64,000 nt of DNA from Kitasatospora sp. A2-31 (GTDB lineage Bacteria; Actinomycetota; Actinomycetes; Streptomycetales; Streptomycetaceae). This document shows positions 23,665 to 37,523 of the stretch, in pieces. Under the pieces are notes generated by a model, which saw only the letters and a program-made list of their open reading frames with translations, was not told the origin of the DNA and did not search any database. How positions within the stretch are numbered: the first letter of the stretch is position 1; each line of letters begins with the position of its first letter. Location: NCBI RefSeq assembly GCF_022288725.1, contig NZ_JAKNTA010000001.1, positions 372,899 through 436,898 of the forward strand, in the 5' to 3' direction. Position numbers and translations under genes: made by a program.

Positions 23665-24531
23665 CTACAGCTCTTGGCGGACCGAGCGCAGAAGTTCCCG
23701 GCTCCGCTCGGTGGAGAGACCGTCCGCCACCAGACCGTCCATCGCGGCGACGTACTCGGCCACCTCGGCCGGCTTGTCGAGGTAGAGCGCGGTGGTGAAC
23801 TGCTCCAGGTAGACCACGTCGGCGAGGTCCGGCTCGGCGAAGCCCAGCACGGTGAACGCGCCGCCCTCGGCACGCAGCCCGCCGAAGCCCAGCGGCATCA
23901 CCTGGATCGACACGCGGGGCAGGTCGGTGAGCTCCAGCAGCCGGTCGATCTGCGCCCGCATCACCGCCGGCCCGCCCCAGGGCCGGCGCAGCGCCGCCTC
24001 GTCCAGGACGGCCACCACTTGGGGCGGCTGCTCGGCGGTGAGCACCCGCTGGCGCCGCAGCCGGACCTCCACCCGCCGCTCGACCTCGGCGGCCTCGGTG
24101 ACGTGCCCGCCGGCGGTGATCACGGCACGGGCGTAGTCGGCGGTCTGCAGCAGGCCGTGGACGAACTGGACCTCGTAGCTGCGGATCTCGGCGGCGGCCT
24201 CCTCGAGGCCGAGGAAGGTCTGGAACCAGCCCGGCAGCACGTCGCCGTAGGTGTGCCACCAGGAGGTGGCGTTGGCGGCACGGACCAGGCCGAGCACGGA
24301 GGCCCGCTCCTGCTCGGCCTCCACGCCGTACAGGGTGAGCAGGTCGGCGACGTCGCGCTCCTTGAAACCGACCCGGCCGAGCTCCATCCGGCTGATCTTC
24401 GACTCGGACGCGCGGATCGAGTAGCCGGCCTCCTCACGACTGACGCCCCGGGCCTCCCTGAGCCTGCGTAGCTGGGAACCCAGCAGCAGGCGCCGTACCG
24501 TGGCACCCCCGCCGGCCTGAGTCGTGCTCAT
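23665..24531 (-). CDS. XRE-family regulator with C-terminal DUF5753
   Basis: The product has 288 residues. An N-terminal Cro/C1-type helix-turn-helix covers about 15-70 (LGSQLRRLREARGVSREEAG, then RASESKISRMELGR). The rest is the DUF5753 domain common in Streptomyces regulators (LEEAAAEIRSYEVQFVHGLL, QTADYARAVI, then VQVMPL-like IQVMPLGFGG). Such proteins are numerous in Streptomyces and often pair with a small DUF397 protein; no such partner gene is adjacent here. The ATG at 24531 was chosen because the helix-turn-helix starts shortly after it. The target genes are unknown. Confidence 0.88.
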   Translation of the reverse strand: MSTTQAGGGATVRRLLLGSQLRRLREARGVSREEAGYSIRASESKISRMELGRVGFKERDVADLLTLYGVEAEQERASVLGLVRAANATSWWHTYGDVLPGWFQTFLGLEEAAAEIRSYEVQFVHGLLQTADYARAVITAGGHVTEAAEVERRVEVRLRRQRVLTAEQPPQVVAVLDEAALRRPWGGPAVMRAQIDRLLELTDLPRVSIQVMPLGFGGLRAEGGAFTVLGFAEPDLADVVYLEQFTTALYLDKPAEVAEYVAAMDGLVADGLSTERSRELLRSVRQEL

Positions 24532-24680
24532 CGCGTCACCCTCCGCACCTCGCGCAGCCCCCCGGCCGTCGGCCGCAGTCTGCCACTTGGCACCGACAAA
24601 CAACAGTCCGTCAGCGCACCCGCTCCAGGCCCAGGAGGGCCGGGCACCGCGGCGAGGCGCCCCGCCCGGGAACGCGTGAA

Positions 24681-24719
24681 GGCGCCCGCCCTCCACTGGT
24701 CGGGGAGAGGGCAGGCGCC
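24681..24719 (-). terminator. Second hairpin downstream of gltD
   Basis: GGCGCCCGCCCTC (24681-24693) pairs with GAGGGCAGGCGCC (24707-24719) with a single mismatch. It would act as a back-up terminator for gltBD. Confidence 0.6.
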
Positions 24720-24804
24720 GTGGCACCGTGCAGGCCCGGCAACGCTGGCGGGGGCAGCGGCTCGAACTCCCGGTGATGCGGCACCGGGCGACAGGGGGTC
24801 CGGA

Positions 24805-24831
24805 CCCGCCGGCGGTGGGGCCGCCGGCGGG
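24805..24831 (-). terminator. Terminator of the gltBD operon
   Basis: CCCGCCGGCGG (24805-24815) pairs perfectly with CCGCCGGCGGG (24821-24831) around a 5-base loop, 13 bases after the gltD stop on the minus strand. Confidence 0.78.
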
Positions 24832-24843
24832 CTCGGGCGTGCG

Positions 24844-26296
24844 TCAGACCACCAGCGGGCGGTCCGTCGGGCGGATCGGGGCGGGCAGCGGGGTCTTGCC
24901 GCCCAGGTACCTGTCCACCGCGGCGGCGGCCGAACGGCCCTCCGCGATGGCCCAGACGATCAGCGACTGGCCACGGCCGGCGTCGCCGCAGACGTAGACG
25001 CCGTCGACATTGGTGGCGAACCCGCCGTCCCGGGCCACGTTGCCGCGGGCGTCCAGCTCGACGCCGAGCTGCTCGACCAGGCCGTTCCGCACGTCCGTGC
25101 CGGTGAAGCCCATGGCCAGGGTGACCAGCTGCGCCGGGATGGAGCGCTCGGTGCCGGGCACCGGCTCGAACTTCCCGTCCTTGAACTCCACCTCGACCAG
25201 GTGCAGCTCCTGGACGTTGCCGTCCTCGTCCCCCGTGAAGCGGGTGGTGTTGACGGCGTAGACGCGCTCGCCGCCCTCCTCGTGGGCCGAGGTGACCTTG
25301 TACGTCATCGGCATGGTCGGCCAGGGCTGGTGGCCCGGGCGGGAGTCGCTCGGGCGCGGCATGATCTCCAGCTGGGTGACCGAGGCCGCCCCCTGGCGCA
25401 GCGCGGTGCCGAGGCAGTCCGCGCCGGTGTCGCCGCCGCCGATGACGATGACGTGCTTGCCCTTGGCGCTGATCGGGGACTCGACGAAGTCGCCCTCCTG
25501 CACCTTGTTGGCCAGCGGCAGGTACTCCATGGCCTGGTGGATGCCCTTGAGCTCGCGCCCGGGCACCGGCAGGTCGCGCGCGGTGGTGGCGCCGGCGGCG
25601 ACGACGACCGCGTCGAAGCGCTCGCGCAGCTGCTGGCCGGTGATGTCCTCGCCGACGTGGACGCCGGTGCGGAAGCGGGTCCCCTCCGCGCGCATCTGCT
25701 CGATGCGGCGGTTGATGTGGCGCTTCTCCATCTTGAACTCGGGGATGCCGTAGCGCAGCAGGCCGCCGATCCGGTCGGCGCGCTCGTACACCACCACGGT
25801 GTGCCCGGCCCGGGTGAGCTGCTGGGCGGCGGCCAGGCCGGCCGGGCCGGAGCCGACGACGGCCACGGTCTTGCCGGACAGGCGCTCGGGGATCTGCGGT
25901 GTGACGCCGCCCCGGTCCCACGCCTTGTCGATGATGGTGACCTCGACGTTCTTGATGGTCACCGCGTCCTGGTTGATCCCCAGCACGCAGGCCGACTCGC
26001 AGGGAGCCGGGCAGAGGCGGCCGGTGAACTCCGGGAAGTTGTTGGTCGCGTGCAGCCGCTCGATGGCGCCGGTCCAGTCGTCCCGGTAGGCCAGGTCGTT
26101 CCACTCGGGGATGAGGTTCCCGAGCGGGCAGCCGTTGTGGCAGAACGGGATGCCGCAGTCCATGCAGCGGCCGGCCTGCTTGGTGATGATCGGCAGGAGG
26201 CTGCGCTCGACGTAGACCTCGTTCCAGTCCCGCAGACGGACGTCCACGGGCCGGCGCTCGGCCAGCTGCTTGCCGGTGGTCAGGAAGCCCTTGGGG

Positions 26297-26304
<8 letters not shown>
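24844..26304 (-). CDS. gltD: Glutamate synthase small subunit
   Basis: This 486-residue FAD/NADPH subunit passes electrons to GltB for making glutamate from 2-oxoglutarate and glutamine. The N-terminal [4Fe-4S] cysteine cluster is seen in [17 protein letters not shown] and CPAPCESAC. The FAD fold is [15 protein letters not shown], the NADPH fold [16 protein letters not shown], and the C-terminal FAD contact [14 protein letters not shown]. The length is normal. The GTG start at 26304 lies inside the end of gltB (8-base overlap), so translation is coupled. It is followed by two terminator hairpins. Confidence 0.97.
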
Positions 26305-30913
<4,609 letters not shown>

Positions 30914-31385
30914 CGGCTCTCCCGTCGTCGTCTTCTTCAAGTGCAGGTGCAGTAGGGACGACGTTGGCCCTGATGCGATTTCGTGCAAGTTACATGATGC
31001 CCAAGATCCCGGAAAGCGGAATATCCGGTCCACATCGCGGACGGACCCGCAGGTCAAGGGTGAAGGGGGGACATGCCACAGTGCACGTCCCGACGATTGT
31101 GCCCGGCGGTCGGCGGCCCGAAACAGGGGCGAAATCCCCCGGCTACGGAAGCCGATCAAGGCCACCTGCGAATCCATTCCCGGAGTCGGTCCCCGGGATG
31201 CGAATCAGCGGCCCCCGAGCCCGGATGCTGAGACTAGGCCAGGTGGCGCCCGCACTCCATGTGCGGAACGTCACGCGCTGCGCAGCATAACCATGCAGGC
31301 CTCTGTACCATCCCACGAGCCCGCGACCGGCGGCCCGGTCAACCCGCCGCCCGCCCGTCGCCCGCCCGCCCCTGCGCCGCTCGGC
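30914..31385. other. 472-base promoter region of gltBD
   Basis: The gap lies upstream of gltB and downstream of the VIT1-type gene, which is also on the minus strand. It contains the GlnR-like site (30978-30993). The frame continuing upstream of gltB stays open for 88 codons but lacks an alternative family match or strong start. No RNA gene is apparent. Confidence 0.55.
30978..30993 (-). promoter_or_regulatory. GlnR-like box upstream of gltB
   Basis: On the minus strand GTAAC-TTGCAC-GAAAT matches the GlnR half-site pattern gTnAc-n6-GaAAc in 4 of 4 fixed positions of the a-site and 4 of 5 of the b-site. GlnR is the nitrogen regulator of actinomycetes. Only one a-b pair is present, whereas strong targets often have two. 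Regulation of gltBD by GlnR is plausible but inferred. Confidence 0.5.
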
Positions 31386-32123
31386 TCAGCCCACGTGCCC
31401 GCCGATCAGCCAGCCGAGCAGGTACGTCACCCCGGCCGCCGTCCCGCCCAGCACCAGCTGCCGCAGCCCGCTGAACCACCAGCTGCGGGCCGTCACCCGG
31501 GCCACCACCGCGCCGCAGGCGAACAGGCCGGCCACCGAGAGCAGCAGGGCCGGCAGCAGCGTGGTCGCCCCCAGCAGGTACGGCAGCAGCGGCAGCAGTG
31601 CGCCCACCGCGAAGCAGACGAAGGACGAGCCGGCCGCCACCCACGGCGACGGCAGGTCGTTGGGGTCGATCCCCAGCTCCTCGCGGGCGTGGATCTCCAG
31701 CGTCTGGTCCGGGTCGGCGGACAGCTGCCGGGCCACCTCGTGCGCGAGCTCCGGCTCCACGCCACGGGCGATGTACAGCTGGGCCAGCTCGGCCAGCTCG
31801 CCGTGCGGGTTGCGGCTCAGCTCCAGCCGCTCGGCCTCGATCTCCGCCTGCACCAGCTCGCGCTGCGAGGCGACCGAGGTGTACTCCCCCGCCGCCATCG
31901 AGCACGCCCCGGCCGCCAGGCCGGCCAGCCCGGTCAGCACGACGGTGCCGCTGGACACCGCGCCTCCCACCACGCCGGTCATCAGCGCGAAGTTGGAGAC
32001 GAGCCCGTCCATCGCACCGAAGACGGCCGGCCGCAGCCAGCCGCCGTTCACGTCGCGGTGGTGCCCCGCGGCGGGGATGCGGGGGTGGTTCCCGGCCTCG
32101 GGCTCCAGGGTGGTCACGCTCAC
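31386..32123 (-). CDS. VIT1/CCC1-family membrane transporter
   Basis: This 245-residue integral membrane protein has the VIT1 pattern: FGAMDGLVSNFALMTGVVGG in the first membrane helix, LAAGACSMAAGEYTSVASQ in the second, then a cytoplasmic metal-binding region rich in Glu (QAEIEAERLELSRNPHGELA) and three further membrane segments. Relatives move Fe2+ or Mn2+ out of the cytoplasm in plants and yeast, and bacterial members are presumed to export Fe/Mn. The GTG at 32123 follows GGGAGGGA. The gene stands alone, and no iron-regulator box is evident. Confidence 0.88.
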   Translation of the reverse strand: MSVTTLEPEAGNHPRIPAAGHHRDVNGGWLRPAVFGAMDGLVSNFALMTGVVGGAVSSGTVVLTGLAGLAAGACSMAAGEYTSVASQRELVQAEIEAERLELSRNPHGELAELAQLYIARGVEPELAHEVARQLSADPDQTLEIHAREELGIDPNDLPSPWVAAGSSFVCFAVGALLPLLPYLLGATTLLPALLLSVAGLFACGAVVARVTARSWWFSGLRQLVLGGTAAGVTYLLGWLIGGHVG

Positions 32124-32268
32124 GGTTGGTCCCTCCCGTTCGATTCCTCTGCGTCGAACGTAGACCGTCTGAGCTGGGCATTTCCAGCAAAGTAAGGCTG
32201 TCCGAACAGACCTCCGGCCGCCCTCCGCGAGCATCGCGGGGGCGGCCGGAAGGCGGGATCGTCCCAGG

Positions 32269-33261
32269 TCAGGTGAGGTTCTTGGCGTCCTTGTCGGCGG
32301 GGTCGGCCGCCGCGTCGGCGGGCCCCGAGGCGGGCTCGGAGGCGGACTTCCCGGCCGCCGGAGCGGAGGGCTTCGCCGGCTCCTCGTCGGCCGGGCCGTC
32401 GGCGGGCGCCGTTCCGGCGTCCTCCGGTCCGTGCGCCGAGGGGTCGATGGTGGCCGGGTCCTCCCGGCCCGGGCGCTTCCTGCCGACGATCACGAAGTAG
32501 GTGACGGCGGCGATGAAGACCGCGATCGCCACCCAGTCGTTGAGCCGCAGGCCCAGGATGTGGTGCGCCTCGTCGATCCGCAGCCACTCGGTCCAGAACC
32601 GGCCGACCGTGTAGGCGGCCACGTACAGCGCGAAGGCCCGGCCGTGACCGAGGGTGAAGCGGCGGTCCGCCCAGATCACCAGCAGCGCCACCCCGACGCA
32701 CCAGAGCGACTCGTAGAGGAACGTCGGGTGGTAGGTCCCGGTGACGACCTCGCCGTTCGGCAGCGTCTTGTTGATCTCCAGGCCCCACGGCAGGGTGGTC
32801 TCCCGGCCGTACAGCTCCTGGTTGAACCAGTTGCCCCAGCGGCCGAGCGCCTGGGCCAGCGCGATGCCCGGGGCGATCGCGTCGGCGTAGGCGGGCAGCG
32901 GAACGCCGTGGCGGCGGCAGCCGATCCAGGCGCCGACCGCGCCGAACGCGATCGCGCCCCAGATACCGAGGCCGCCTTCCCAGATCTTGAAGGCGTTCCA
33001 GGGGTTCCGGCCCCCACCGAAGTAGAGCTGGTGGTCGGTGATCACGTGGTAGAGCCGGCCGCCGACCAGGCCGAACGGCACGGCCCAGACGGCGATGTCG
33101 CCGACCGTGTGCTTGCCACCGCCCCGGGCGACCCAGCGCTTGCTGCCGAGCCAGACGGCCACGACGACACCGAGGATGATGCAGAAGGCGTAGGCGCGCA
33201 GCGGGATCGGTCCGAGGTACAGGACGCCCCGAGACGGGCTGGGAATGTAGGCGATATCCAT
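32269..33261 (-). CDS. lgt: Prolipoprotein diacylglyceryl transferase
   Basis: This 330-residue membrane enzyme adds diacylglycerol to the lipobox cysteine of prolipoproteins, the first step of lipoprotein maturation, and so serves the lipoproteins encoded at 911 and 11233. Family features are PIPLRAYAFCIILG, GGRLYHVITD, the signature LGRWGNWFNQELYG, the catalytic-site region YHPTFLYESLW and GRFWTEWLR. After the last membrane segment there is a ~70-residue Ala/Pro/Glu-rich tail, normal for Streptomyces. The ATG at 33261 begins MDIAYIPSP, the usual actinobacterial N-terminus. Confidence 0.96.
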   Translation of the reverse strand: MDIAYIPSPSRGVLYLGPIPLRAYAFCIILGVVVAVWLGSKRWVARGGGKHTVGDIAVWAVPFGLVGGRLYHVITDHQLYFGGGRNPWNAFKIWEGGLGIWGAIAFGAVGAWIGCRRHGVPLPAYADAIAPGIALAQALGRWGNWFNQELYGRETTLPWGLEINKTLPNGEVVTGTYHPTFLYESLWCVGVALLVIWADRRFTLGHGRAFALYVAAYTVGRFWTEWLRIDEAHHILGLRLNDWVAIAVFIAAVTYFVIVGRKRPGREDPATIDPSAHGPEDAGTAPADGPADEEPAKPSAPAAGKSASEPASGPADAAADPADKDAKNLT

Positions 33262-33362
33262 GGCAGCTCCGACGCTACAGGGTCGGCGGCCCGGCTCGGA
33301 CACCCCGCGGGTCACAGATCGGCTCACAGATCCCGGCCGACGGGGTGGCCGACACGCCGCCA

Positions 33363-33384
33363 CCCCCTCCGGACGGGGAGGGGG
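33363..33384. terminator. Hairpin downstream of the DsbA-like gene
   Basis: CCCCCTCC (33363-33370) pairs with GGAGGGGG (33377-33384) across 6 bases, between the stop of the DsbA-like gene and the lgt start, both on the minus strand. It is a probable terminator. Confidence 0.5.
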
Positions 33385-33414
33385 CGACGGGCGGCCGGTG
33401 CCGCGGGCCCGGGC

Positions 33415-34278
33415 TCAGCCGGCCTTCGGCGACGGGTTGTTCGCCTCCGAAGCGGTGCTGGTGGGCGCCGGGGACTGGCCGTGCGAGCCGGTGCTACCCA
33501 GCGACTTGCCCTGGTTCGCGGCGTCGACGGCCTCCACCAGGTTCTGCGGGGTGATCTCCTGGCTGCCGTTCTTCGGATAGACCGGCTGCCCGTTGAGCAG
33601 CACCGTCGGGGTGGACTTGAAACTGGACTTGTCGAAGTCCTGCTGCACCGCGGAGACCCAGCCGCCGTACTTGTTCCCGTTGACGCAGGCCTCGAAGGCG
33701 GGCGTGACCAGCCCGTCGACCTGCTTGGCGAGGCTGATCAGGACGGCCTTGTCGCCGAAGGCGTCGTTGGTCTCGTCCGGCTGGTTGCGGTAGAGCACGT
33801 CGTGGTAGTCGCGGAAGTGCCCGGCGTCCTGGGCGCAGGCCAGCGCGTTGGCGGCGGTCTTCGAGCCCTTGCCCGGCACGGCCCGGTCGATGAACGAGAC
33901 GATGTGGTACTGGGTGCCGACCTTGCCGGCGTCCTCCAGCTGGTCGATCGTCGGGGAGAACTCGCGCTCGAAGCTGCCGCACGCGGGGCAGCGCGGGTCC
34001 TCGTAGACGGTGAGCACGGAGGGCGCGTCGGCCGCGCCGACCGGGACGACCAGGTTCTTGTCGCCGATCGTACCGGCGGGCGCGGCGGTGGGGGTCTCGG
34101 GCTTGGAGCGCTCGTTCTGCACCACCACGCCGGTGATCACCGCGGCGGCGATGACGGCCAGCACCACCCCGCCGACGACCAGTTTCTTCTTGCGCTTGGC
34201 GCGGGCCTCATCGGCCGCGCGTTCCGCCAGCATCCGCTCGCGGGCGGTGCGCTTGCCTTCTCGGTTCTTCTCGCTCAT
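33415..34278 (-). CDS. Membrane-anchored DsbA-like thiol-disulfide protein
   Basis: The protein has 287 residues: a highly charged cytoplasmic start (EKNREGKRTARERMLAERAA), one membrane helix (LVVGGVVLAVIAAAVITGVV), then an extracytoplasmic thioredoxin-fold domain of the DsbA/DSBA-like type 4 group. The redox pair is CPAC in YEDPRCPACGSFERE, and the cis-Pro loop is FKSTPTVLLNGQ. It likely forms or shuffles disulfides in exported proteins. The ATG at 34278 is preferred; a GTG five codons upstream (34293) is possible. The MauE-like gene next to it (72 bases upstream) probably supplies or recycles electrons. Confidence 0.88.
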   Translation of the reverse strand: MSEKNREGKRTARERMLAERAADEARAKRKKKLVVGGVVLAVIAAAVITGVVVQNERSKPETPTAAPAGTIGDKNLVVPVGAADAPSVLTVYEDPRCPACGSFEREFSPTIDQLEDAGKVGTQYHIVSFIDRAVPGKGSKTAANALACAQDAGHFRDYHDVLYRNQPDETNDAFGDKAVLISLAKQVDGLVTPAFEACVNGNKYGGWVSAVQQDFDKSSFKSTPTVLLNGQPVYPKNGSQEITPQNLVEAVDAANQGKSLGSTGSHGQSPAPTSTASEANNPSPKAG

Positions 34279-34350
34279 TGCCTTGACATTCACAATCGGG
34301 GCCTGATCCGGGTCGGTGTCGGGTGTGGGGTGCGGTACTGCGCCGGCCGG

Positions 34351-34830
34351 TCAGCTCGCCAGCCATTCGTCCGCCGAGAACCTGGTCCGGGGGTAGCGGA
34401 TCAGCCACCCGGCGAGCAGCAGGAACCCGGTGTCGCGCAGGATCTCCTGCAGGTACTCGGTCTTCGAGGCGTCCACCGTCCCGCCGCCGCCGAAGCAGCC
34501 GCAGTCGATCGAGATGCCGCGCGCCCAGGCGGAGGCGATCCCGGCGATGAAGGCGAGCAGCAGCACCGCCGAGACGATCGCGACCAGGCGGACGCCGAGG
34601 CCGATCAGCAGCAGCAGTGCGAGCGCCAGCTCCAGGAACGGCAGGGCGTAGCCGACCGGCTTGACCAGGGACTCGGGCAGGATCTCGTACGCGCGGACGG
34701 CCTGTGCGGCCTCGGCCGGGTCGGCGATCTTGGCCAGGCCGGCCCACCCCCACACCACCGCCAGGCCGAGCCGGGCGGCCGTGCTGACCCACGCCGTTCC
34801 GCTCCACTGCGCCAGCCGGCCGGCCGCCAT
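34351..34830 (-). CDS. MauE/DoxX-like redox-associated membrane protein
   Basis: This 159-residue protein has four hydrophobic segments (LGLAVVWGWAGLAKI, LPFLELALALLLLIGLG, AIVSAVLLLAFIAGIAS and FLLLAGWLIRY) and a paired-cysteine loop CGCFGGGG, the arrangement of MauE-family proteins, which help disulfide formation. It is adjacent to the DsbA-like gene, so the two are likely partners as membrane oxidant and soluble oxidase. The ATG at 34830 follows GAGGGGGG with 8-base spacing; a GTG ten codons upstream is an alternative. Confidence 0.82.
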   Translation of the reverse strand: MAAGRLAQWSGTAWVSTAARLGLAVVWGWAGLAKIADPAEAAQAVRAYEILPESLVKPVGYALPFLELALALLLLIGLGVRLVAIVSAVLLLAFIAGIASAWARGISIDCGCFGGGGTVDASKTEYLQEILRDTGFLLLAGWLIRYPRTRFSADEWLAS

Positions 34831-34923
34831 CGGGAAACCCCCCTCGGGAAACACGTTCACTTCCTGATGAACCGTAAGGGATGAAGGGTGGTTCCTCCGT
34901 ATTCAGGAATTAAGCCGGATGGG

Positions 34924-34939
34924 TGACGTCTGATGACGT
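34924..34939. promoter_or_regulatory. Direct repeat TGACGT upstream of the MauE-like gene
   Basis: TGACGT occurs at 34924-34929 and 34934-34939, one helical turn apart. A further inverted pair TTCCTGA (34861-34867) and TCAGGAA (34903-34909) lies nearer the gene. These are possible control sites in the 125-base gap before the gene. Confidence 0.3.
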
Positions 34940-34955
34940 TCTGTCCGAATCCGTT

Positions 34956-35213
34956 CTAGCGGGCGTTCGGGTCGCAGCCCGCCGGCCACCCCGGGTCGAG
35001 GAGGTCCCGCCGCCCGCCGTGCCCCGCGCGCGCGGCCCGGGCCACCGCGTCCTCGCGGGCCGCCTCGGCGCAGACGTAGGCGTCCCGCTCGGCCCGTTCC
35101 GCACCCCGCCTGGCCAGCGCCTGGCCGACCACGGCGTCCGCCCCCACGGCGGCGCTCAGGGCCAGGACGGCCGCGGCCGCCCGCAGCAGCACGGCTCGCT
35201 GGAGACCCGCCAC
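34956..35213 (-). CDS. Small hypothetical protein after trpA
   Basis: The product has 85 residues. The GTG at 35213 is preceded by GGAAGGGG with 7-base spacing. The first ~30 residues are hydrophobic (LLRAAAAVLALSAAVGADAV), consistent with a signal or anchor, and the rest is Ala/Arg-rich with cysteines (YVCAEAARED, PAGCDPNAR). I recognise no family. The codon pattern and the ribosome-binding site support a real gene, but not strongly. It follows trpA by about 200 bases and is separated from it by a terminator. Confidence 0.45.
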   Translation of the reverse strand: MAGLQRAVLLRAAAAVLALSAAVGADAVVGQALARRGAERAERDAYVCAEAAREDAVARAARAGHGGRRDLLDPGWPAGCDPNAR

Positions 35214-35363
35214 CGGCCGACCCCTTCCGCTCGTTCCCGCCCTCGCACACCTCGTTCGTGCACTCGTCCCTCCACTCAACGCCGGTCAATCGCCGCTGAT
35301 GCGTCTACCCGCCGCTGTTCACTCGTTCGGGTTCCGTTCGGCCCGGCCCGCCCGGGGGACGCC

Positions 35364-35400
35364 GACGGCCCGCCGCCCCGCGAGGGGGCGACGGGCCGTC
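35364..35400 (-). terminator. Terminator of the trp cluster
   Basis: A 16-bp stem (GACGGCCCGCCGCCCC at 35364-35379 with 35385-35400, one mismatch) and a 5-base loop, 12 bases after the trpA stop on the minus strand. Confidence 0.85.
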
Positions 35401-35412
35401 GGGCGGGTCCGG

Positions 35413-36228
35413 TCAGCGGCGGCGGACGCCCTCCGCCAGCTCGCCCGCCAGGGTCCGCACCGCGGCGAGCGCGGCCTGCTCGTCGCCGTCGGCGTCCAGG
35501 ATCCGCTGGACGAAGGCCGAACCGACGATCACACCGTCGGCGAAGCCGGCCACCTGGGCCGCCTGGTCGGCCGTCGAGACGCCGAGGCCGACGCAGACCG
35601 GCAGGTCGGTGGTGGCCCGGGTGCGGGCGACCAGGTCCTCGGCGAGGTCGCCGACCTGGGCCCGGGAGCCGGTGACGCCCATCACCGCGGCCGCGTAGAC
35701 GAAGCCGGAGCCGGCTGCGGTGACCTCGGCGAGCCGCTCGTCCTTGCTGCTCGGGGCGACCACGAACACGGTGTCCAGCCCGTGCTCGTCCGCCGCCTTG
35801 CGCCACTCCTCGGACTCCTCCACCGGCAGGTCCGGCAGGATGCAGCCCGCGCCGCCGGCCGCGGCCAGGTCGGCGGCGAAGCGCGCGGTGCCGTAGCGCT
35901 CGACCGGGTTCCAGTAGGTCATCACCAGCACGGCGGCCGCGGGGTGGGCCGCGGCGACCTCCTGGACGGTGCGCAGCACGTCCTTGATCCGGACGCCGCC
36001 GCGCAGCGCGATGTCGTCGGCGGTCTGGATGGTCGGGCCGTCCAGGACCGGGTCGGAGTGCGGCAGGCCGACCTCGACGACGTCGCAGCCGCCCTCGATC
36101 AGCGCGTTGACCGCCCGCACGCCGCCGTCCACGCTCGGGAAGCCGGCCGGCAGGTAGCCGATCAGCGCGGCGCGGCCCTGCGCCCTGGCGGCGGCGAGGA
36201 TGTCACTGAGCTTCGATGCCATGGTCAC
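35413..36228 (-). CDS. trpA: Tryptophan synthase alpha subunit
   Basis: The product has 271 residues. It cleaves indole-3-glycerol phosphate to indole, which is channelled to TrpB. It is a TIM barrel with the catalytic Glu in [29 protein letters not shown], the catalytic Asp in [12 protein letters not shown], and the phosphate site [32 protein letters not shown] segment near the end. The GTG at 36228 overlaps the trpB stop by 4 bases; the ATG two codons on (36222) is an alternative. It is the last gene of trpC-trpM-trpB-trpA. Confidence 0.96.
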   Translation of the reverse strand: MTMASKLSDILAAARAQGRAALIGYLPAGFPSVDGGVRAVNALIEGGCDVVEVGLPHSDPVLDGPTIQTADDIALRGGVRIKDVLRTVQEVAAAHPAAAVLVMTYWNPVERYGTARFAADLAAAGGAGCILPDLPVEESEEWRKAADEHGLDTVFVVAPSSKDERLAEVTAAGSGFVYAAAVMGVTGSRAQVGDLAEDLVARTRATTDLPVCVGLGVSTADQAAQVAGFADGVIVGSAFVQRILDADGDEQAALAAVRTLAGELAEGVRRR

Positions 36229-37475
36229 TTACCCCCGCGGGCCGCGTCGCCGGCCGGCTCGTCGTACAGGCCGAAGTACTCGGCCGCGGTGTGCATGTCC
36301 TTGTCGCCGCGACCGGAGAGCGAGACCAGGATCGTGGCCTCCGGACCGAGCTCGCGGCCCAGCTCCAGGGCGCCGGCCAGCGCGTGCGCACTCTCGATGG
36401 CCGGGATGATGCCCTCGGTGCGGGACAGCAGCCGCAGTGCCTGCATCGCGGCGTCGTCGGTGACCGGGCGGTACTCGGCCCGCCCGGTGTCCTTCAGCCA
36501 GGCGTGCTCCGGACCGACGCCCGGGTAGTCGAGGCCGGCCGAGATGGAGTGCGACTCGATGGTCTGGCCGTCCTCGTCCTGCAGGACGTAGGTCCGCGAG
36601 CCGTGCAGCACGCCCGGGTCGCCCTTGGTGAGGGTGGCGGCGTGCTTGGGGGTCTCGGCGCCCTCGCCGGCCGCCTCGCAGCCGATCAGGCGCACGCCGG
36701 CGTCCGGGATGAACTCGTGGAAGATGCCCATCGCGTTGGAGCCGCCGCCGACGCAGGCGACGACGGCGTCGGGCAGCCGGCCGGTGCGGTCCAGCACCTG
36801 CTGCCGGGCCTCGACGCCGATCACCCGGTGGAAGTCGCGCACCATCATCGGGAACGGGTGCGGGCCGGCCACGGTGCCGAACAGGTAGTGGGTGGAGTCG
36901 ACGTTGGCGACCCAGTCGCGGAACGCCTCGTTGATGGCGTCCTTGAGGGTGCGGCTGCCGGACTTGACCGACACCACCTCGGCGCCGAGCATCCGCATCC
37001 GGGCGACGTTCAGCGCCTGGCGCCGGGTGTCGACCTCGCCCATGTAGATGGTGCAGTCGAAGCCGAACAGCGCGCAGGCGGTGGCGGTGGCCACGCCGTG
37101 CTGGCCGGCCCCGGTCTCGGCGATGATCCGGGTCTTGCCCATCCGCCGGGTCAGCAGCGCCTGGCCCAGCACGTTGTTGATCTTGTGCGAGCCGGTGTGG
37201 TTGAGGTCCTCGCGCTTGAGCAGGACGCGGGCGCCGCCCGCCTCGGCGGAGAACCGGTGCACGTCGGTCAGCGGGCTGGGGCGGCCGGTGTAGTCGCGCA
37301 GCAGCCCGTCCAGTTCGGCGGCGAAGGCCGGGTCGGCCTTGGCCTTCTCGTACTCCTCGGCGACCTGCTCCACGGCGGCGACCAGCGCCTCCGGGATGAA
37401 GCGGCCCCCGTAGGCGCCGAAGTAGCCGCGGGTGTCCGGCACGTCGGCGCCGGACCGGTGGTCCTTCTCGGACAT
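36225..37475 (-). CDS. trpB: Tryptophan synthase beta subunit
   Basis: This 416-residue PLP enzyme joins indole and serine to give tryptophan. It starts with the family segment [15 protein letters not shown]. The PLP-binding Lys is in [15 protein letters not shown], the catalytic Glu in [14 protein letters not shown], the phosphate loop in [10 protein letters not shown], and [11 protein letters not shown] lies at the C-terminus. The length is normal. AAGGA lies 5 bases before the ATG at 37475. It follows trpM by 48 bases and overlaps trpA. Confidence 0.97.
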   Translation of the reverse strand: MSEKDHRSGADVPDTRGYFGAYGGRFIPEALVAAVEQVAEEYEKAKADPAFAAELDGLLRDYTGRPSPLTDVHRFSAEAGGARVLLKREDLNHTGSHKINNVLGQALLTRRMGKTRIIAETGAGQHGVATATACALFGFDCTIYMGEVDTRRQALNVARMRMLGAEVVSVKSGSRTLKDAINEAFRDWVANVDSTHYLFGTVAGPHPFPMMVRDFHRVIGVEARQQVLDRTGRLPDAVVACVGGGSNAMGIFHEFIPDAGVRLIGCEAAGEGAETPKHAATLTKGDPGVLHGSRTYVLQDEDGQTIESHSISAGLDYPGVGPEHAWLKDTGRAEYRPVTDDAAMQALRLLSRTEGIIPAIESAHALAGALELGRELGPEATILVSLSGRGDKDMHTAAEYFGLYDEPAGDAARGGK

Positions 37476-37523
37476 GGTGGGTCCTTCTCGAAGATGACGA
37501 CAGTGGACGTCGGAACGGCTGGA

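Larger units (their letters stand above)
24532..24843. other. 312-base gap after gltD, before the XRE regulator
   Basis: The gap is both the 3' end of the gltBD operon and the promoter region of the XRE gene, all on the minus strand. It holds two hairpins: one at 24681-24719 and an 11-bp perfect stem at 24805-24831. I see no small gene or RNA in it. Confidence 0.55.

Noticed and set aside
24740..24790. tRNA-like T-loop (GTTCGAGCC) on the minus strand
   Set aside because: The flanking bases do not form a T stem, and no acceptor or anticodon stem can be built around it.
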